64,000 nt of DNA from the NCBI RefSeq assembly GCF_022179525.1, contig NZ_BPQX01000014.1, forward strand, positions 181,737 to 245,736, written 5' to 3'. Both the position numbers and the translations under genes were made by a program. A model generated the notes under the pieces. It saw nothing but the letters and a program-made list of their open reading frames with translations, was not told the origin of the DNA and searched no databases. Below, one piece after another: positions 27,197 to 36,229 of this stretch; the stretch's first letter is position 1, and each line of letters begins with the position of its first letter. This stretch comes from Methylobacterium persicinum. GTDB taxonomy: Bacteria > Pseudomonadota > Alphaproteobacteria > Rhizobiales > Beijerinckiaceae.

Positions 27197-28423
27197 ATGA
27201 CGCATCTCACGCGGCGAAGCTTCGTCGGCACGGCGGCGCTGCTCGCGGCACCGGCCATCATCCGGCCGGCCTTCGCCGCCGACACCGTCAAACTCGGCTG
27301 CCTGTTCTCCTCGTCGGGCACGATGGCCAACATCGAGGGCCGGCTGAACTACGTGGTTCGCATGGCCGCGGACGAGATCAACGGCCGCGGCGGCGTCAAC
27401 GGCAAACAGATCGAGGTGCTGACCTCCGACCCTGCCTCGGACTGGCCGCTCTACGCGCAGGTCGGCCGGCAGATGCTTCAGCAGGAGAAGGTGGCGGCCC
27501 TGTTCGGCTGCTGGACCTCCGTATCGCGCAAGTCGGTTCTGCCGGTGGTCGAGCAGAACGACGGTCTGTTGTTCTACCCACTGCATTTCGAGGGCGATGA
27601 AAACAGCAAGAACGTCGTCTACGTGAACTCGCCCCCGGCCAGTTCCGTGCTCCCGGCGGTCGATTACCTGATGGGTCAGGAGGGCGTCGGCGCGAAGCGC
27701 TTCTTCATGATCGGCTCGGACTACGTCTGGCCCCGCACCATCAACAAGCAACTGAAGGGCTACTGGAAGAGCAAGGGCATTCCCGAAAGCGCGTGGCGCG
27801 AGGAATACGTGCCGTTCGGTTTCTCGAACTTCCAGACCCTGGTGAACCAGGTCCGCAGCTTCGCGAGCCAGCCCGGGGGACAGCCGATCGTGGTGCTTAC
27901 CGTGGTCGGATCCTCCATCCCCGACTTCCTGCGGGAATTCGCCAACCAGGGCATCAGCGCCACCGACGTGCCGATCCTCGGCCTCGACATGGTGGAGGCG
28001 GATCTCGAAGGGCTCGATACCGGCAAGCTGGTCGGCCACCTCAATTGCTGGGCCTATCTCCAGGCCGCCAAGGGCGAGCGGAACACCAAGTTCCTCGCCG
28101 ACTGGGCCGCCTACGTGAAGGCCAAGAACGTGCCGTTCAGCGCCGACACGGTGATCGATCCGATGGTGTCGGCCTACGACAGCGTCCACCTCTGGGCTCT
28201 CGCCGCCGCCAAGGCCGGATCCTTCGCGGTGCCGGATGTCCGCGGCGCCTTCGCGGGCCTCAGCTTCGACGATCCGTCCGGCTACACGCTGAGCATGACC
28301 GGGGACAACAACTACGTCTCCCGCGGCGTCTTCATCGGTTCGGTCAACGAGAAGCGCGGCTTCGACGTGCTCTGGCAGTCTCCGAACGCCCCGAAGCCGG
28401 TCCCCTTCAGCCCCTATGGCTGA
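27197..28423 (+). CDS. Urea/short-chain-amide ABC transporter substrate-binding protein (UrtA/FmdD-like)
   Basis: 408 residues. Tat signal (TRRSFVGTAALLAAPAII...AFA), then a type I binding-protein fold: LGCLFSSSGTMANIEG, ALFGCWTSVSRKSVLPVVE, LLFYPLHFEGDENSKN and MIGSDYVWPRTINKQL, all typical of UrtA/FmdD. ATG 27197 follows a GGGG-rich ribosome binding site; the open frame upstream lacks a signal sequence. First gene of a tightly coupled six-gene operon ending in a formamidase. Since FmdDEF with FmdA is the known short-chain-amide system of Methylophilus, amides are at least as likely as urea. Confidence 0.92.
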   Translation: MTHLTRRSFVGTAALLAAPAIIRPAFAADTVKLGCLFSSSGTMANIEGRLNYVVRMAADEINGRGGVNGKQIEVLTSDPASDWPLYAQVGRQMLQQEKVAALFGCWTSVSRKSVLPVVEQNDGLLFYPLHFEGDENSKNVVYVNSPPASSVLPAVDYLMGQEGVGAKRFFMIGSDYVWPRTINKQLKGYWKSKGIPESAWREEYVPFGFSNFQTLVNQVRSFASQPGGQPIVVLTVVGSSIPDFLREFANQGISATDVPILGLDMVEADLEGLDTGKLVGHLNCWAYLQAAKGERNTKFLADWAAYVKAKNVPFSADTVIDPMVSAYDSVHLWALAAAKAGSFAVPDVRGAFAGLSFDDPSGYTLSMTGDNNYVSRGVFIGSVNEKRGFDVLWQSPNAPKPVPFSPYG

Positions 28424-30065
28424 TCCGGGACGGCGTTCCCCCAAGGTACTCCTGGCGCTCTCGGCGCTCCTGACGTTCTGGTGTCTGGCGGTCTGTGCGG
28501 TTCCGGCCTCTGCCGCGCCCCTCGACAGGGCCCGGTTCACGGCGGATCTGTGCGGCGACGCCGCCGGGCAGGTCCGCGGCGCCGAGAGCCTCGTTCAGGC
28601 CGGCGGGGATCTGGCCGCGGACGACCTCGCCTATGCCGGTCGGCTCCTCGGTGCGCTGGCGGAGCGTCGCCTCGCCTGCCCGGCGGAGGGCGCCGTCCTC
28701 TTCGACCGACCGGGGGCCCCCGAGGGACGCGATGCGCTCACCGGCGCGGTTCGCCCGGTCGCCGAGACGCGCGCACCGGTCCTCGGCCTGCGCCAGCGCG
28801 CGGCTGTGGAGACCGCCCGCGGCACCGTCGCCCTGCTCACCGGCCCGGATCCGGCATCCCGCGCCGCCGGCCTTTCGGTCCTAGAGCGGCGCATCGCCAC
28901 CGTCCCGGCGGCTTTGCTCGACCGGGCGCGGGACGCGGAGACGGATGCCTCCCTCAAGGGGACGATCGCCGGCCTCGCCCAGGCGGCGGCGCTGTCCTCG
29001 CCCGATCCGGCCCGGCGCCGGGCGGCCATCGCCGCCGTGGCCGCAAGCCCGTCCGGGACCGCCGCGGCACGGCTTGAGGCCCTGAAGGGCGATCCCGCCT
29101 ACGCCAGCGATCCGGCCTTCCGGGCGGCCCTCGATGCGGGCCTCGCCCAGGTCGGGCGCGCCGTGGCGGTCGGGAACGCCCTCGCGATCCTCTACAACGG
29201 GCTGAGCTTTGCCAGCATCCTGTTCATGGCGGCGGCCGGACTCGCGATCATCTTCGGGCTGATGGGGGTGATCAACCTCGCCCAGGGCGAGTTCATCATG
29301 CTCGGCGCCTACGCCACCTACGGCGTGCAGGAGGCGTTCCGGCGCTTCGCCCCCGCTCAGCTCGACCTATACCTGTTCGCCGCCATCCCGGTGGCCTTCC
29401 TGGCGGTCGCCCTGGTAGGCATCGCCGTCGAGGCGCTGATCCTGCGCCACCTCTACAAGCGCCCGCTGATGAGCCTGCTGGCCACGTGGGCGGTGAGCCT
29501 ATTCCTCGTGAACCTCGTCCGCGTGGGCGTCGGCACCCAGAACCTGCAATTCACGATGCCTGCCTACGTCAGCGGCGGGATCCCGCTCTACGCCGACTTC
29601 GTCATCACCTGGAACCGGCTGTTCGCCATCGGCTTCGCGGCGGCCACCCTGGCGCTGACCCTCCTGATCCTGCGCCGGACGCCGCTGGGGCTCGACATCC
29701 GCGCCGTGACCCAGAACCGCGACATGGCCGCCTGCCTCGGCCTGCCCACCCGCCGCATCGACCGCCTCGCCTTCGGCCTGGGCTCGGGCCTCGCCGGCCT
29801 CGCCGGGGTAGCCCTGTGCCCGATCTACAGCGTCAATCCCGGCATGGGGTCCGGCTTCATCGTCGATAGCTTCATGGTCGTGGTGCTGGGCGGCGTGGGC
29901 AGCCTCGCGGGGACGCTGGTGGCGGCCCTCGGGGTCGGGGGCGCCAACGTGCTGATCGAGCCGATCTCGGGGGCGGTCGCCGCCAAGGTGATCGTGCTCG
30001 TGGGGATCATCCTGTTCCTGCAGCGGCGGCCCGAGGGCCTGTTCGCGGTGAGGCGGCGGCGATGA
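28416..30065 (+). CDS. urtB: UrtB-type permease with large N-terminal extracytoplasmic domain
   Basis: 549 residues. A signal/TM segment (about 10-33) leads into a ~220-residue Ala-rich helical extracytoplasmic domain as in UrtB. The LivH-like permease part (about 245-545) contains AAAGLAIIFGLMGVINLAQGEFIMLGAY. It overlaps the binding-protein gene by 8 bp and the next permease gene by 4 bp. Confidence 0.92.
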   Translation: MADPGRRSPKVLLALSALLTFWCLAVCAVPASAAPLDRARFTADLCGDAAGQVRGAESLVQAGGDLAADDLAYAGRLLGALAERRLACPAEGAVLFDRPGAPEGRDALTGAVRPVAETRAPVLGLRQRAAVETARGTVALLTGPDPASRAAGLSVLERRIATVPAALLDRARDAETDASLKGTIAGLAQAAALSSPDPARRRAAIAAVAASPSGTAAARLEALKGDPAYASDPAFRAALDAGLAQVGRAVAVGNALAILYNGLSFASILFMAAAGLAIIFGLMGVINLAQGEFIMLGAYATYGVQEAFRRFAPAQLDLYLFAAIPVAFLAVALVGIAVEALILRHLYKRPLMSLLATWAVSLFLVNLVRVGVGTQNLQFTMPAYVSGGIPLYADFVITWNRLFAIGFAAATLALTLLILRRTPLGLDIRAVTQNRDMAACLGLPTRRIDRLAFGLGSGLAGLAGVALCPIYSVNPGMGSGFIVDSFMVVVLGGVGSLAGTLVAALGVGGANVLIEPISGAVAAKVIVLVGIILFLQRRPEGLFAVRRRR

Positions 30066-31162
30066 GCGGCGCCGTACAGACCGCCCTCGCGCCGCTGGGC
30101 GGACCCGCCCGACGCGCGCTGCGCGATCCCCTGGTGGCCGGGCTGGTGGGGCTCTGCCTCGCGGCTGCGGCGGCCCTCCTCGTGGCGCCCCCCGCCCCGT
30201 TCCTCGTCAACGTCCTCGGCCAGCTTGCCGCCTTCGCGATCCTCGCCGTCGCCCTCGATCTCGTCTGGGGCTACCTCGGCATCCTCAGCCTGGGGCATGG
30301 CCTGTTTTTCGCGATCGGCGGCTACGTCTGCGCCATGCATCTGCTGGCGCACGGCGCCGCCGTCACCGGCGTCCTGCCGGACTTCGTGCAGTTCATGGGC
30401 TGGAAGAGCCTGCCGGCTTATTGGTTCGGCCTCGACCACGCGCCCTACGCCTTCGTCCTTGCCCTGGCGGTCGCCGGGCTCGTCGCCTTCGTGTTCGGGC
30501 TCGCCTCGTTCCGCTCGCGGGTCAACGGCGTCTACTTCTCGATCATCAGCCAAGCCCTGGTCTACGTCGCGATGCTGCTGATGTACCGCAACGATACCGG
30601 GCTCGGCGGCAACAACGGCATGACAGGCTTCCCCCTGCTCTTCGGCTGGCCGATGGGATCCCCCGGTGTCGTCACCGGCCTCGCGGTCGCGGCGCTCGTG
30701 ACGTTGGCGGCGGTGCTGACGGGGACGCGCCTCCTCGTCGGCAGCGCCATTGGACGGCGGATGCTCGCCTGCCGCGACGACGAGACCCGCCTGCGCACGC
30801 TCGGCTACAGCACCACCCGGCTGAAGCTCGGGATCTGGTGCCTCTCGGCCATGATCGCGGCCCTCGCCGGCATCCTCTACGTCCCGCAGGTCGGCATCAT
30901 CAATCCGCGGGTGCTCGCCCCCGACCTCTCCATCGAGATCGCCGTCTGGGTGGCGATCGGCGGCCTCGGACGCCTGGGCGGGGCGGTGATCGGCGCCGTC
31001 CTCGTGAACGGCCTGAAGTTCTGGCTCAGCGCCGCGATGCCGGACGCGTGGCCCTTCATCCTGTCCGGATTGGTGCTCCTCGTGGTGCTGGTCCTGCCCA
31101 ACGGCCTCCTCGATCTCGTGAGCTGGCGCCCGCGTCCGACCTGGCTGGGGGGGCAGCGATGA
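30062..31162 (+). CDS. urtC: UrtC-type permease
   Basis: 366 residues, LivM-like, with about ten TM helices. It includes LDLVWGYLGILSLGHGLFFAIGGY and the urea/amide-subfamily block GNNGMTGFP. It pairs with UrtB. The stop overlaps the urtD start (ATGA, 31159-31162). Confidence 0.92.
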   Translation: MSGAVQTALAPLGGPARRALRDPLVAGLVGLCLAAAAALLVAPPAPFLVNVLGQLAAFAILAVALDLVWGYLGILSLGHGLFFAIGGYVCAMHLLAHGAAVTGVLPDFVQFMGWKSLPAYWFGLDHAPYAFVLALAVAGLVAFVFGLASFRSRVNGVYFSIISQALVYVAMLLMYRNDTGLGGNNGMTGFPLLFGWPMGSPGVVTGLAVAALVTLAAVLTGTRLLVGSAIGRRMLACRDDETRLRTLGYSTTRLKLGIWCLSAMIAALAGILYVPQVGIINPRVLAPDLSIEIAVWVAIGGLGRLGGAVIGAVLVNGLKFWLSAAMPDAWPFILSGLVLLVVLVLPNGLLDLVSWRPRPTWLGGQR

Positions 31163-31869
31163 GCGCCCTCGTCGTCGAGGCTCTGACCGTCGCCTTCGGC
31201 CGCTTCACGGCCCTCGACGCCGTCTCCCTCGCCGTCGATCCCGGCGAGGTGCGGGCCGTGATCGGCCCGAACGGGGCCGGCAAGACCACCCTGCTCGATG
31301 TGATTTCCGGCATCACCAAGCCGGTCTCCGGCCGGGTGATGCTCGGCGATACCCTCGACCTGACCAAGTGCTCCGAGGCCGAGATCGCCCGGGCGGGCGT
31401 CCGGCGGAAGTTCCAGAAGCCCAGCGTGTTCCCTGCCCTCACCGTGCGTGAGAACCTGGAGATCGGCTGCGGCCCCGCCCTGAGCCCGGGGGAGCGCCCG
31501 GCCCGGATCGCCTCCGTCCTCGGGGAGACCGGCCTCGCGCCCAGGGCCCAGGCGCTCGCGGGGAGCCTCGCCCACGGCGAGAAACAGTGGCTGGAGATCG
31601 GCATGGTCCTGGCTGCCGAACCTGCCCTCCTCCTCCTGGACGAGCCGGTGGCGGGCCTCTCCGACGCCGAGACGGCCCATACCGCCGCCCTGATCCGGGG
31701 GCTGCGCAGGCCGGACCGGGCCGTCGTGGTGATCGAGCACGACATGGGCTTCGTCGAGGCCATCGCGGACCGGGTCACGGTGCTGCACGAGGGCCGGACT
31801 CTCTACGAGGGCAGCATGCATGGTGCCCGTGGCGATGCCCGCGTGATCGAGGTCTTCCTCGGCCGATGA
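31159..31869 (+). CDS. urtD: UrtD-type ABC transporter ATP-binding protein
   Basis: 236 residues. Walker A GPNGAGKTT, LivG-like KFQKPSVFPALTV loop, signature LAHGEKQWLE, Walker B ALLLLDEPVAG and switch His in VVIEHDMGFVE. The ATG at 31159 lies in the urtC stop (ATGA). The stop overlaps the urtE start in the same way. Confidence 0.93.
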   Translation: MSALVVEALTVAFGRFTALDAVSLAVDPGEVRAVIGPNGAGKTTLLDVISGITKPVSGRVMLGDTLDLTKCSEAEIARAGVRRKFQKPSVFPALTVRENLEIGCGPALSPGERPARIASVLGETGLAPRAQALAGSLAHGEKQWLEIGMVLAAEPALLLLDEPVAGLSDAETAHTAALIRGLRRPDRAVVVIEHDMGFVEAIADRVTVLHEGRTLYEGSMHGARGDARVIEVFLGR

Positions 31870-32579
31870 CCGATGCCCCCGCCCCCGCCAGCCTCTTCGT
31901 CGAGGGGCTCGACCAGCATTACGGCAGTGCGCAGGTTCTGCGCGGGGTCGGCCTCGCCGTCGAGCCGGGCGCCTGCCTCGCCGTGCTCGGGCGCAACGGC
32001 GCGGGCAAGACCACGCTGCTGCGCTGCCTGACCGGTCTGATCCCGGCGAGCCGTGGGCGGATCGCCCTCGACGGGACTGAACTAACCCGCCTGTCTTCCG
32101 ACCGGCGGGCCCGGTCGGGCCTCGCCTACGTGCCGCAGGGCCGGGAGATCTTTTCCGAACTCACGGTCGCGGAGAACCTGCGGGTGGCCGCCAGGGCCCA
32201 CGGGCTGGACCGGTCCGGGTCGGTCGATGAGGCGGTCGCCCTGTTCCCGGCGCTCCGCGGTCTCTGGCACCGCCCCGGCGGCAACCTCTCCGGCGGCCAG
32301 CAGCAGCAACTCGCCATCGCCCGGGCCCTGGCGACGCGGCCCCGCGCCCTTCTCCTCGACGAGCCGACAGAGGGGATCCAGCCCTCGATCGTCGCCGCCA
32401 TCGAAACGGTGATCGCCGGGCTGAAGGGCCGGATCACGGTGCTCCTCGTGGAGCAGTACCTCGATTTCGCGCTGCGGGTCGCCGACACCGTGGTGGTGCT
32501 CTCCCGGGGCAGCGTGGTGGAGCGCGGCGATCCTGCTTCGCTGACCCACGAGACGCTCGCCCGCCACATCGCCGTCTGA
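31866..32579 (+). CDS. urtE: UrtE-type ABC transporter ATP-binding protein
   Basis: 237 residues. Walker A GRNGAGKTT, Q-loop LAYVPQGREIF, signature LSGGQQQQ, Walker B ALLLDEPTEGIQPS and VLLVEQYLDFAL are typical of UrtE. It is the second ATPase of the importer. The formamidase gene follows after 20 bp. Confidence 0.93.
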   Translation: MTDAPAPASLFVEGLDQHYGSAQVLRGVGLAVEPGACLAVLGRNGAGKTTLLRCLTGLIPASRGRIALDGTELTRLSSDRRARSGLAYVPQGREIFSELTVAENLRVAARAHGLDRSGSVDEAVALFPALRGLWHRPGGNLSGGQQQQLAIARALATRPRALLLDEPTEGIQPSIVAAIETVIAGLKGRITVLLVEQYLDFALRVADTVVVLSRGSVVERGDPASLTHETLARHIAV

Positions 32580-32599
32580 CAGGACCAGAAGGAGGCCCC

Positions 32600-33550
32600 G
32601 TGCCCACGCATCACGACATTCCAGGTACCCCCGAGACGATGGTGCTCGGCTATTTCGACGCCGCGCTTCCACCGGTCCTCACGGTGGAGTCCGGCGACAC
32701 GGTCACCCTGCACTCCCATCCCGCAGGCGGGCGCGAGTCGCTCCATCCCGATCCGGCCCGGGTGCCGGCCGACCTGCTGAAGGCCCTCGACACGCTGAAG
32801 CCCGGTCCCGGCCCACACTTCGTCACCGGTCCGGTCCACGTCGTCGGCGCCGAGCCGGGCGACATGCTTCAGGTCGACATCCTCGACCTGAAGTTCCGCC
32901 TCGATTGGGGCTTCGTGGCGATCCTGCCCCTGCTCGGCACCTTGCCGGACGAGTTCACCGAGTACGAGACCATCCACGCCGACATCGACACCGCCCGGGG
33001 CGTCTGCCGCCTGCCCTGGGGGACGGAACTGCCCCTCGATCCGTTCTTCGGCATCATGGGAACCGCCCCGCCCGCCGCCTGGGGACGGGTCGGGACGCCG
33101 GTGCCCCGGGCCTTCGGCGGCAACATGGACAACAAGGAGATGCGGGTCGGGACGACCCTGTACCTGCCGGTGTTCAACTCCGGCGGCGGCTTCTACGCGG
33201 GCGACGGCCACGGCGTGCAGGGGGATGGCGAGGTCTGTATCACCGCCCTGGAGACGGGGCTCACCGGCACCTTTCGCCTCACCGTTCGCAAGGATCTTGC
33301 CGGGGCGTGGCCCTTCGCCGAGACCCCAACCGACCTGATGTCAATCGGCCTGCACGAGAGCCTGGACGAGGCCATGCGCCAGGCCGTGCGCGAGATGGTG
33401 CGCCTCGTTTGCGCCCGCACCGGCCTGACCCGCAACCAAGCCTACATGCTCTGTTCCCTTGCCGGGAATCTGCGGATCACCCAAACGGTGGACGGCAACA
33501 AGGGCGTGCACATGCTGATGCCCAAGGCGGCCCTCGTCGCGAAGGGGTAG
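32600..33550 (+). CDS. fmdA: Acetamidase/formamidase family protein
   Basis: 316 residues, in the FmdA/AmdA family of metal-dependent amidases that release ammonia from formamide or acetamide. Visible blocks include GDTVTLHSHPAGG, GPVHVVGAEPGDMLQVDI, the GNMDNKEM metal/active-site region, and YAGDGHGVQGDGEV. AGGAGG lies a few nt before the ATG at 32600. It ends the transporter operon, so import and cleavage are encoded together. The exact substrate among small amides is not certain. Confidence 0.9.
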   Translation: MPTHHDIPGTPETMVLGYFDAALPPVLTVESGDTVTLHSHPAGGRESLHPDPARVPADLLKALDTLKPGPGPHFVTGPVHVVGAEPGDMLQVDILDLKFRLDWGFVAILPLLGTLPDEFTEYETIHADIDTARGVCRLPWGTELPLDPFFGIMGTAPPAAWGRVGTPVPRAFGGNMDNKEMRVGTTLYLPVFNSGGGFYAGDGHGVQGDGEVCITALETGLTGTFRLTVRKDLAGAWPFAETPTDLMSIGLHESLDEAMRQAVREMVRLVCARTGLTRNQAYMLCSLAGNLRITQTVDGNKGVHMLMPKAALVAKG

Positions 33551-33571
33551 GACCATCGCGCCGGGTTGGTA

Positions 33572-33629
33572 GGCCGGTTCGCCTTCGGAGGGACCGTCAG
33601 TTCGCGGTCCGCACGAAGGCGAAGCGGCC
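33572..33629. terminator. Long inverted repeat between convergent fmdA and HTH genes
   Basis: Arms at about 33572-33586 and 33614-33629 (GGCCGGTTCGCCTTCG against CGAAGGCGAAGCGGCC), with inner arms GGACCG/CGGTCC, give a large near-perfect hairpin 20 bp past the fmdA stop. It overlaps the last codons of the minus-strand HTH gene. There is no T-run; a bidirectional rho-assisted terminator or a mobile-element end are both possible. Confidence 0.5.
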
Positions 33630-33944
33630 GACACAGGCGTCGGAGTTGCGGTAACGTGGCGGCCGGTACGGAGCCGCCCGTTCCGCTACACCCTGTCGCG
33701 TCGGTTGAATCGTCATCGCCCCGCGCAAGCGCTGCAGCTCCGCCCGCAGGGCCGCGTTTTCCCGCTCGACCTGATCGAGCCGGGCCACGCCCGCGGGCTT
33801 CAGGCCGCCGAGCCGCCGCCGCCATCGGTAGAAGGTGCCGAGCGAGACATGGGCGCTCGCACAGATCTCGGCGATTGGGATGCCGCGGGCGGCCTCGTCC
33901 AGCAGGAAGGCGATCTCCTCGTCCGTATGCAGGGATCGACGCAT
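33597..33944 (-). CDS. Small HTH protein, IS3 OrfA-like transposase remnant
   Basis: 115 residues. N-terminal helix-turn-helix TDEEIAFLLDEAARGIPIAEICASAHVSLGTFYRWRRRLGGL, followed by a heptad-rich helix RLDQVERENAALRAELQRL. This layout is that of IS3-family OrfA. No OrfB (catalytic DDE part) is found on either side, and the tail is unlike OrfA, so it is a solo remnant or a domesticated DNA-binding protein. The 3' end is part of a large inverted repeat. Confidence 0.6.
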   Translation of the reverse strand: MRRSLHTDEEIAFLLDEAARGIPIAEICASAHVSLGTFYRWRRRLGGLKPAGVARLDQVERENAALRAELQRLRGAMTIQPTRQGVAERAAPYRPPRYRNSDACVGRFAFVRTAN

Positions 33945-34095
33945 GCAGGCTCTCCCGGTTCGGTCGTCGCGGATACTCCCCTTGTTCCTGAGGCCAGCAA
34001 GAAGCGGACCGAACCCCGCCGGAGCCCTTCGCCTTCGATGCCCGGTGGGGCGGCTGCGCCCATCCCGGCTCCCATCCCGGAACGGGCGCCGGGGC

Positions 34096-34608
34096 TCAGA
34101 TCAGGCGAACGTCGCCCGGTTTCAGCCGGAGCTGACGAACCAGATCCTTCGACAAACCGCCGACCATCCTGAGCTTCGACCGCGGCGCCACGGCCGAGGC
34201 GACCGCCGTCAGCGCATCGTCGGGGGAATTCGCCAACACGGCATAGACCGGTGCGGGTCGCCGCCGATGCTCAACGGCGACAAGGAAGCAGCGAAGCTTC
34301 AGCGGGCTGCTCACCCAAACGGGATAGGGCGTCGCGATGCTCCCATTGCCGTCCCGCGACGCGGTGTGCACATCGCCGATAGGACCGGCGTCGAGGGACA
34401 TCCGGAGGCGCAGCCTGACGGCACCTTCCGCATCGCGGATGGCGGCGACGAAATCCTGCCGCCCCGGCTCGTCGGAGAAGGCGTGGGCGATGCCCGTGAG
34501 AACGCGCACGGCCTGGACCCGCGCCGCATCGAGATTCGCGAGTTCGTGGCCTGTCGTGTCGCGCACCGCTTCGATGCCATCGTGCAAATCGATGAAGTAT
34601 CGGGGCAT
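34096..34608 (-). CDS. DUF6894-like small protein
   Basis: 170 residues. The N-terminus MPRYFIDLHDGIEAVRDTTGHEL, with a following AR..A helix, matches the short DUF6894-type domain common in Methylobacterium and rhizobia; its function is unknown. The second half (about 80-170) is a mixed domain without a recognisable family. There is no signal peptide. It is a single gene with no coupled neighbour. Confidence 0.65.
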   Translation of the reverse strand: MPRYFIDLHDGIEAVRDTTGHELANLDAARVQAVRVLTGIAHAFSDEPGRQDFVAAIRDAEGAVRLRLRMSLDAGPIGDVHTASRDGNGSIATPYPVWVSSPLKLRCFLVAVEHRRRPAPVYAVLANSPDDALTAVASAVAPRSKLRMVGGLSKDLVRQLRLKPGDVRLI

Positions 34609-34890
34609 CGACGAAACTCAGTTGCGGCGGCGCGGACCCGCGTTAAGTAGTTTCGGCGCCGCGAATCCCACCCCTTCGAGCCTCGACATGGGCGGTCCGA
34701 CACGAATTCTTTCAATAACGGCGCATGGGCGGTACGGCGAGGGTTCTTTGAACCCTGTCTTCGTCCGCAGCCGATGGAATTGGAAGCGAATCTTCCCCCG
34801 GCAGGTTGCCCGTGCGCCAATAGGAGGCCTATGACCAGATGATCGCGGGCTTGATCGCCGGGGCGATGGTCGTCGGCAGGAGAGAGAGCA

Positions 34891-35193
34891 ATGCCCAAGA
34901 TCGAAGAATTGGCCGCCACGTTGCAGGGGTTGGCGGGGCCGGGGATCAAGCGGAAGGAATTGATCGCCGCCGTGCGTGAAAAGCACCCGAAAGCGTCCAA
35001 GAAGGACATCGTGCGCGCTGCGTTCTTTGCCCTCACCAGCCCAGTGGATGGCGACGTGGAGCGCGCACAGCGGTTGCACGACTTCGCGTTGAAGGCGCGC
35101 ATCGACGAGGACGAGGAGACCACTCTTCCGGTGTCCCGACGGAAGAAGGATCGCCGCAAGGACTCGGAGCGGAGCGAACTGCCGATCCAGTAA
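34891..35193 (+). CDS. Hypothetical basic protein
   Basis: 100 residues, preceded by AGGAGAGAG just upstream of the ATG at 34891. Lys/Arg/Glu-rich, mostly helical, with KRKELIAAVREKHPKASKKD and a highly charged tail SRRKKDRRKD. No membrane segment. It could bind nucleic acid, but I do not recognise the family. Confidence 0.6.
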   Translation: MPKIEELAATLQGLAGPGIKRKELIAAVREKHPKASKKDIVRAAFFALTSPVDGDVERAQRLHDFALKARIDEDEETTLPVSRRKKDRRKDSERSELPIQ

Positions 35194-35247
35194 ATCCGCC
35201 GCGAGAACGGCCAAGGTCATCTCATCGTCTTGGGGAGTGCATAGGGC

Positions 35248-35430
35248 ATGCGTCTCCCCAGAGACCCGACACGAAGTGACCCCGTGACCGATTGGTTTGA
35301 CGATTCCGACGATGCCCAGCCCTCGCGGGCAGCCGACGCGAGTTGGATGCGGCTGTATATCACCGTCGCTCTGGTCGGCATTGGCGTGCTCGGCCTGCTC
35401 GGCGGGATGCTCCATGTTCTTCCGGCTTGA
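35248..35430 (+). CDS. Small single-pass membrane protein
   Basis: 60 residues with an acidic N-terminal half (DWFDDSDDAQ) and one C-terminal TM helix (LYITVALVGIGVLGLLGGML). A GTG at 35284 (VTDWFDD) is an alternative start. Function unknown. The clear amphipathic-then-hydrophobic layout is the only support for it being real. Confidence 0.45.
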   Translation: MRLPRDPTRSDPVTDWFDDSDDAQPSRAADASWMRLYITVALVGIGVLGLLGGMLHVLPA

Positions 35431-35479
35431 ATGAACGCGGGACCGCGGGACCGCGGGGTGGCGGCCGGCCTGTGCCGCC

Positions 35480-36229
35480 TCAGCGTCTGCCCAAGAGCAT
35501 TCCTGTCGCCCGCTTGGCGACGGCGGCGGGGAGCTCGCGCAGCAGCGGCTTGAACGCGATCTGTTTATACGATGCCAAGGCTTCGTACCGTTCCGGATGG
35601 ACGAGATCCAACGGGTAGCTGCCCAACGATCTGTTCGCTATGTAATCCTTGTAGATCTTGATGAGATCGGCCCGATCGTGCCTGACATACACGAGCGTGT
35701 TTTGCTTGTACCAGAAATGAACATCTGGATTATGCCAGATCTGCGGTCTTAAAACATCGAAATACTGATATCCGTGGTTGGCAAATTTCTCGGCCCACCA
35801 GGACTGCCACCTTTCATTAATATGGCGAAAGCCACCCTGGTATGGGATGGCGGCGCCGAATATCACGACATCACTGAGCGAAGTCAGATTTTCGACGATC
35901 AAATTCGCCGACGCCTGCGAAACATGCTCCGCAACCTCGAGACAGAGGGCGGCGTCAAACTGACGGTTGAGATTCAAGCGATGTTCGAGGTCGCAGATCG
36001 TGACCTCGTTCGGTGGAATACACAAATGGTCAAGATCTGTCCAAGGGCCGTCGACACCTTTCGTCTCCGAAAAGCCCAGGCGCTTCGCTTCTCGGAGCCA
36101 AATCCCGCTACCGCAGCCGATGTCGATGACCGATTTCGGTGTGTATATTTCGGTAACGATTGAAAGGACAGCGTGTGCCGACGCTTGAGTCTTCTCCCCA
36201 TGGCGTTCATGCCAGCTAAAATCGTACAT
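35480..36229 (-). CDS. Class I SAM-dependent methyltransferase, probably acquired
   Basis: 249 residues. The SAM-binding motif I SVIDIGCGSGIWL and a downstream ALCLEVAEHV are clear. Residues 140-180 carry aromatic-rich HINERWQSWWAEKF and IWHNPDVHFWYKQNT, seen in methyltransferases of sugar or glycan clusters. The gene and its 5' flank are visibly richer in A/T than the genes around it, suggesting transfer. The acceptor is unknown, and no glycosyltransferase genes lie beside it. Confidence 0.82.
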   Translation of the reverse strand: MYDFSWHERHGEKTQASAHAVLSIVTEIYTPKSVIDIGCGSGIWLREAKRLGFSETKGVDGPWTDLDHLCIPPNEVTICDLEHRLNLNRQFDAALCLEVAEHVSQASANLIVENLTSLSDVVIFGAAIPYQGGFRHINERWQSWWAEKFANHGYQYFDVLRPQIWHNPDVHFWYKQNTLVYVRHDRADLIKIYKDYIANRSLGSYPLDLVHPERYEALASYKQIAFKPLLRELPAAVAKRATGMLLGRR

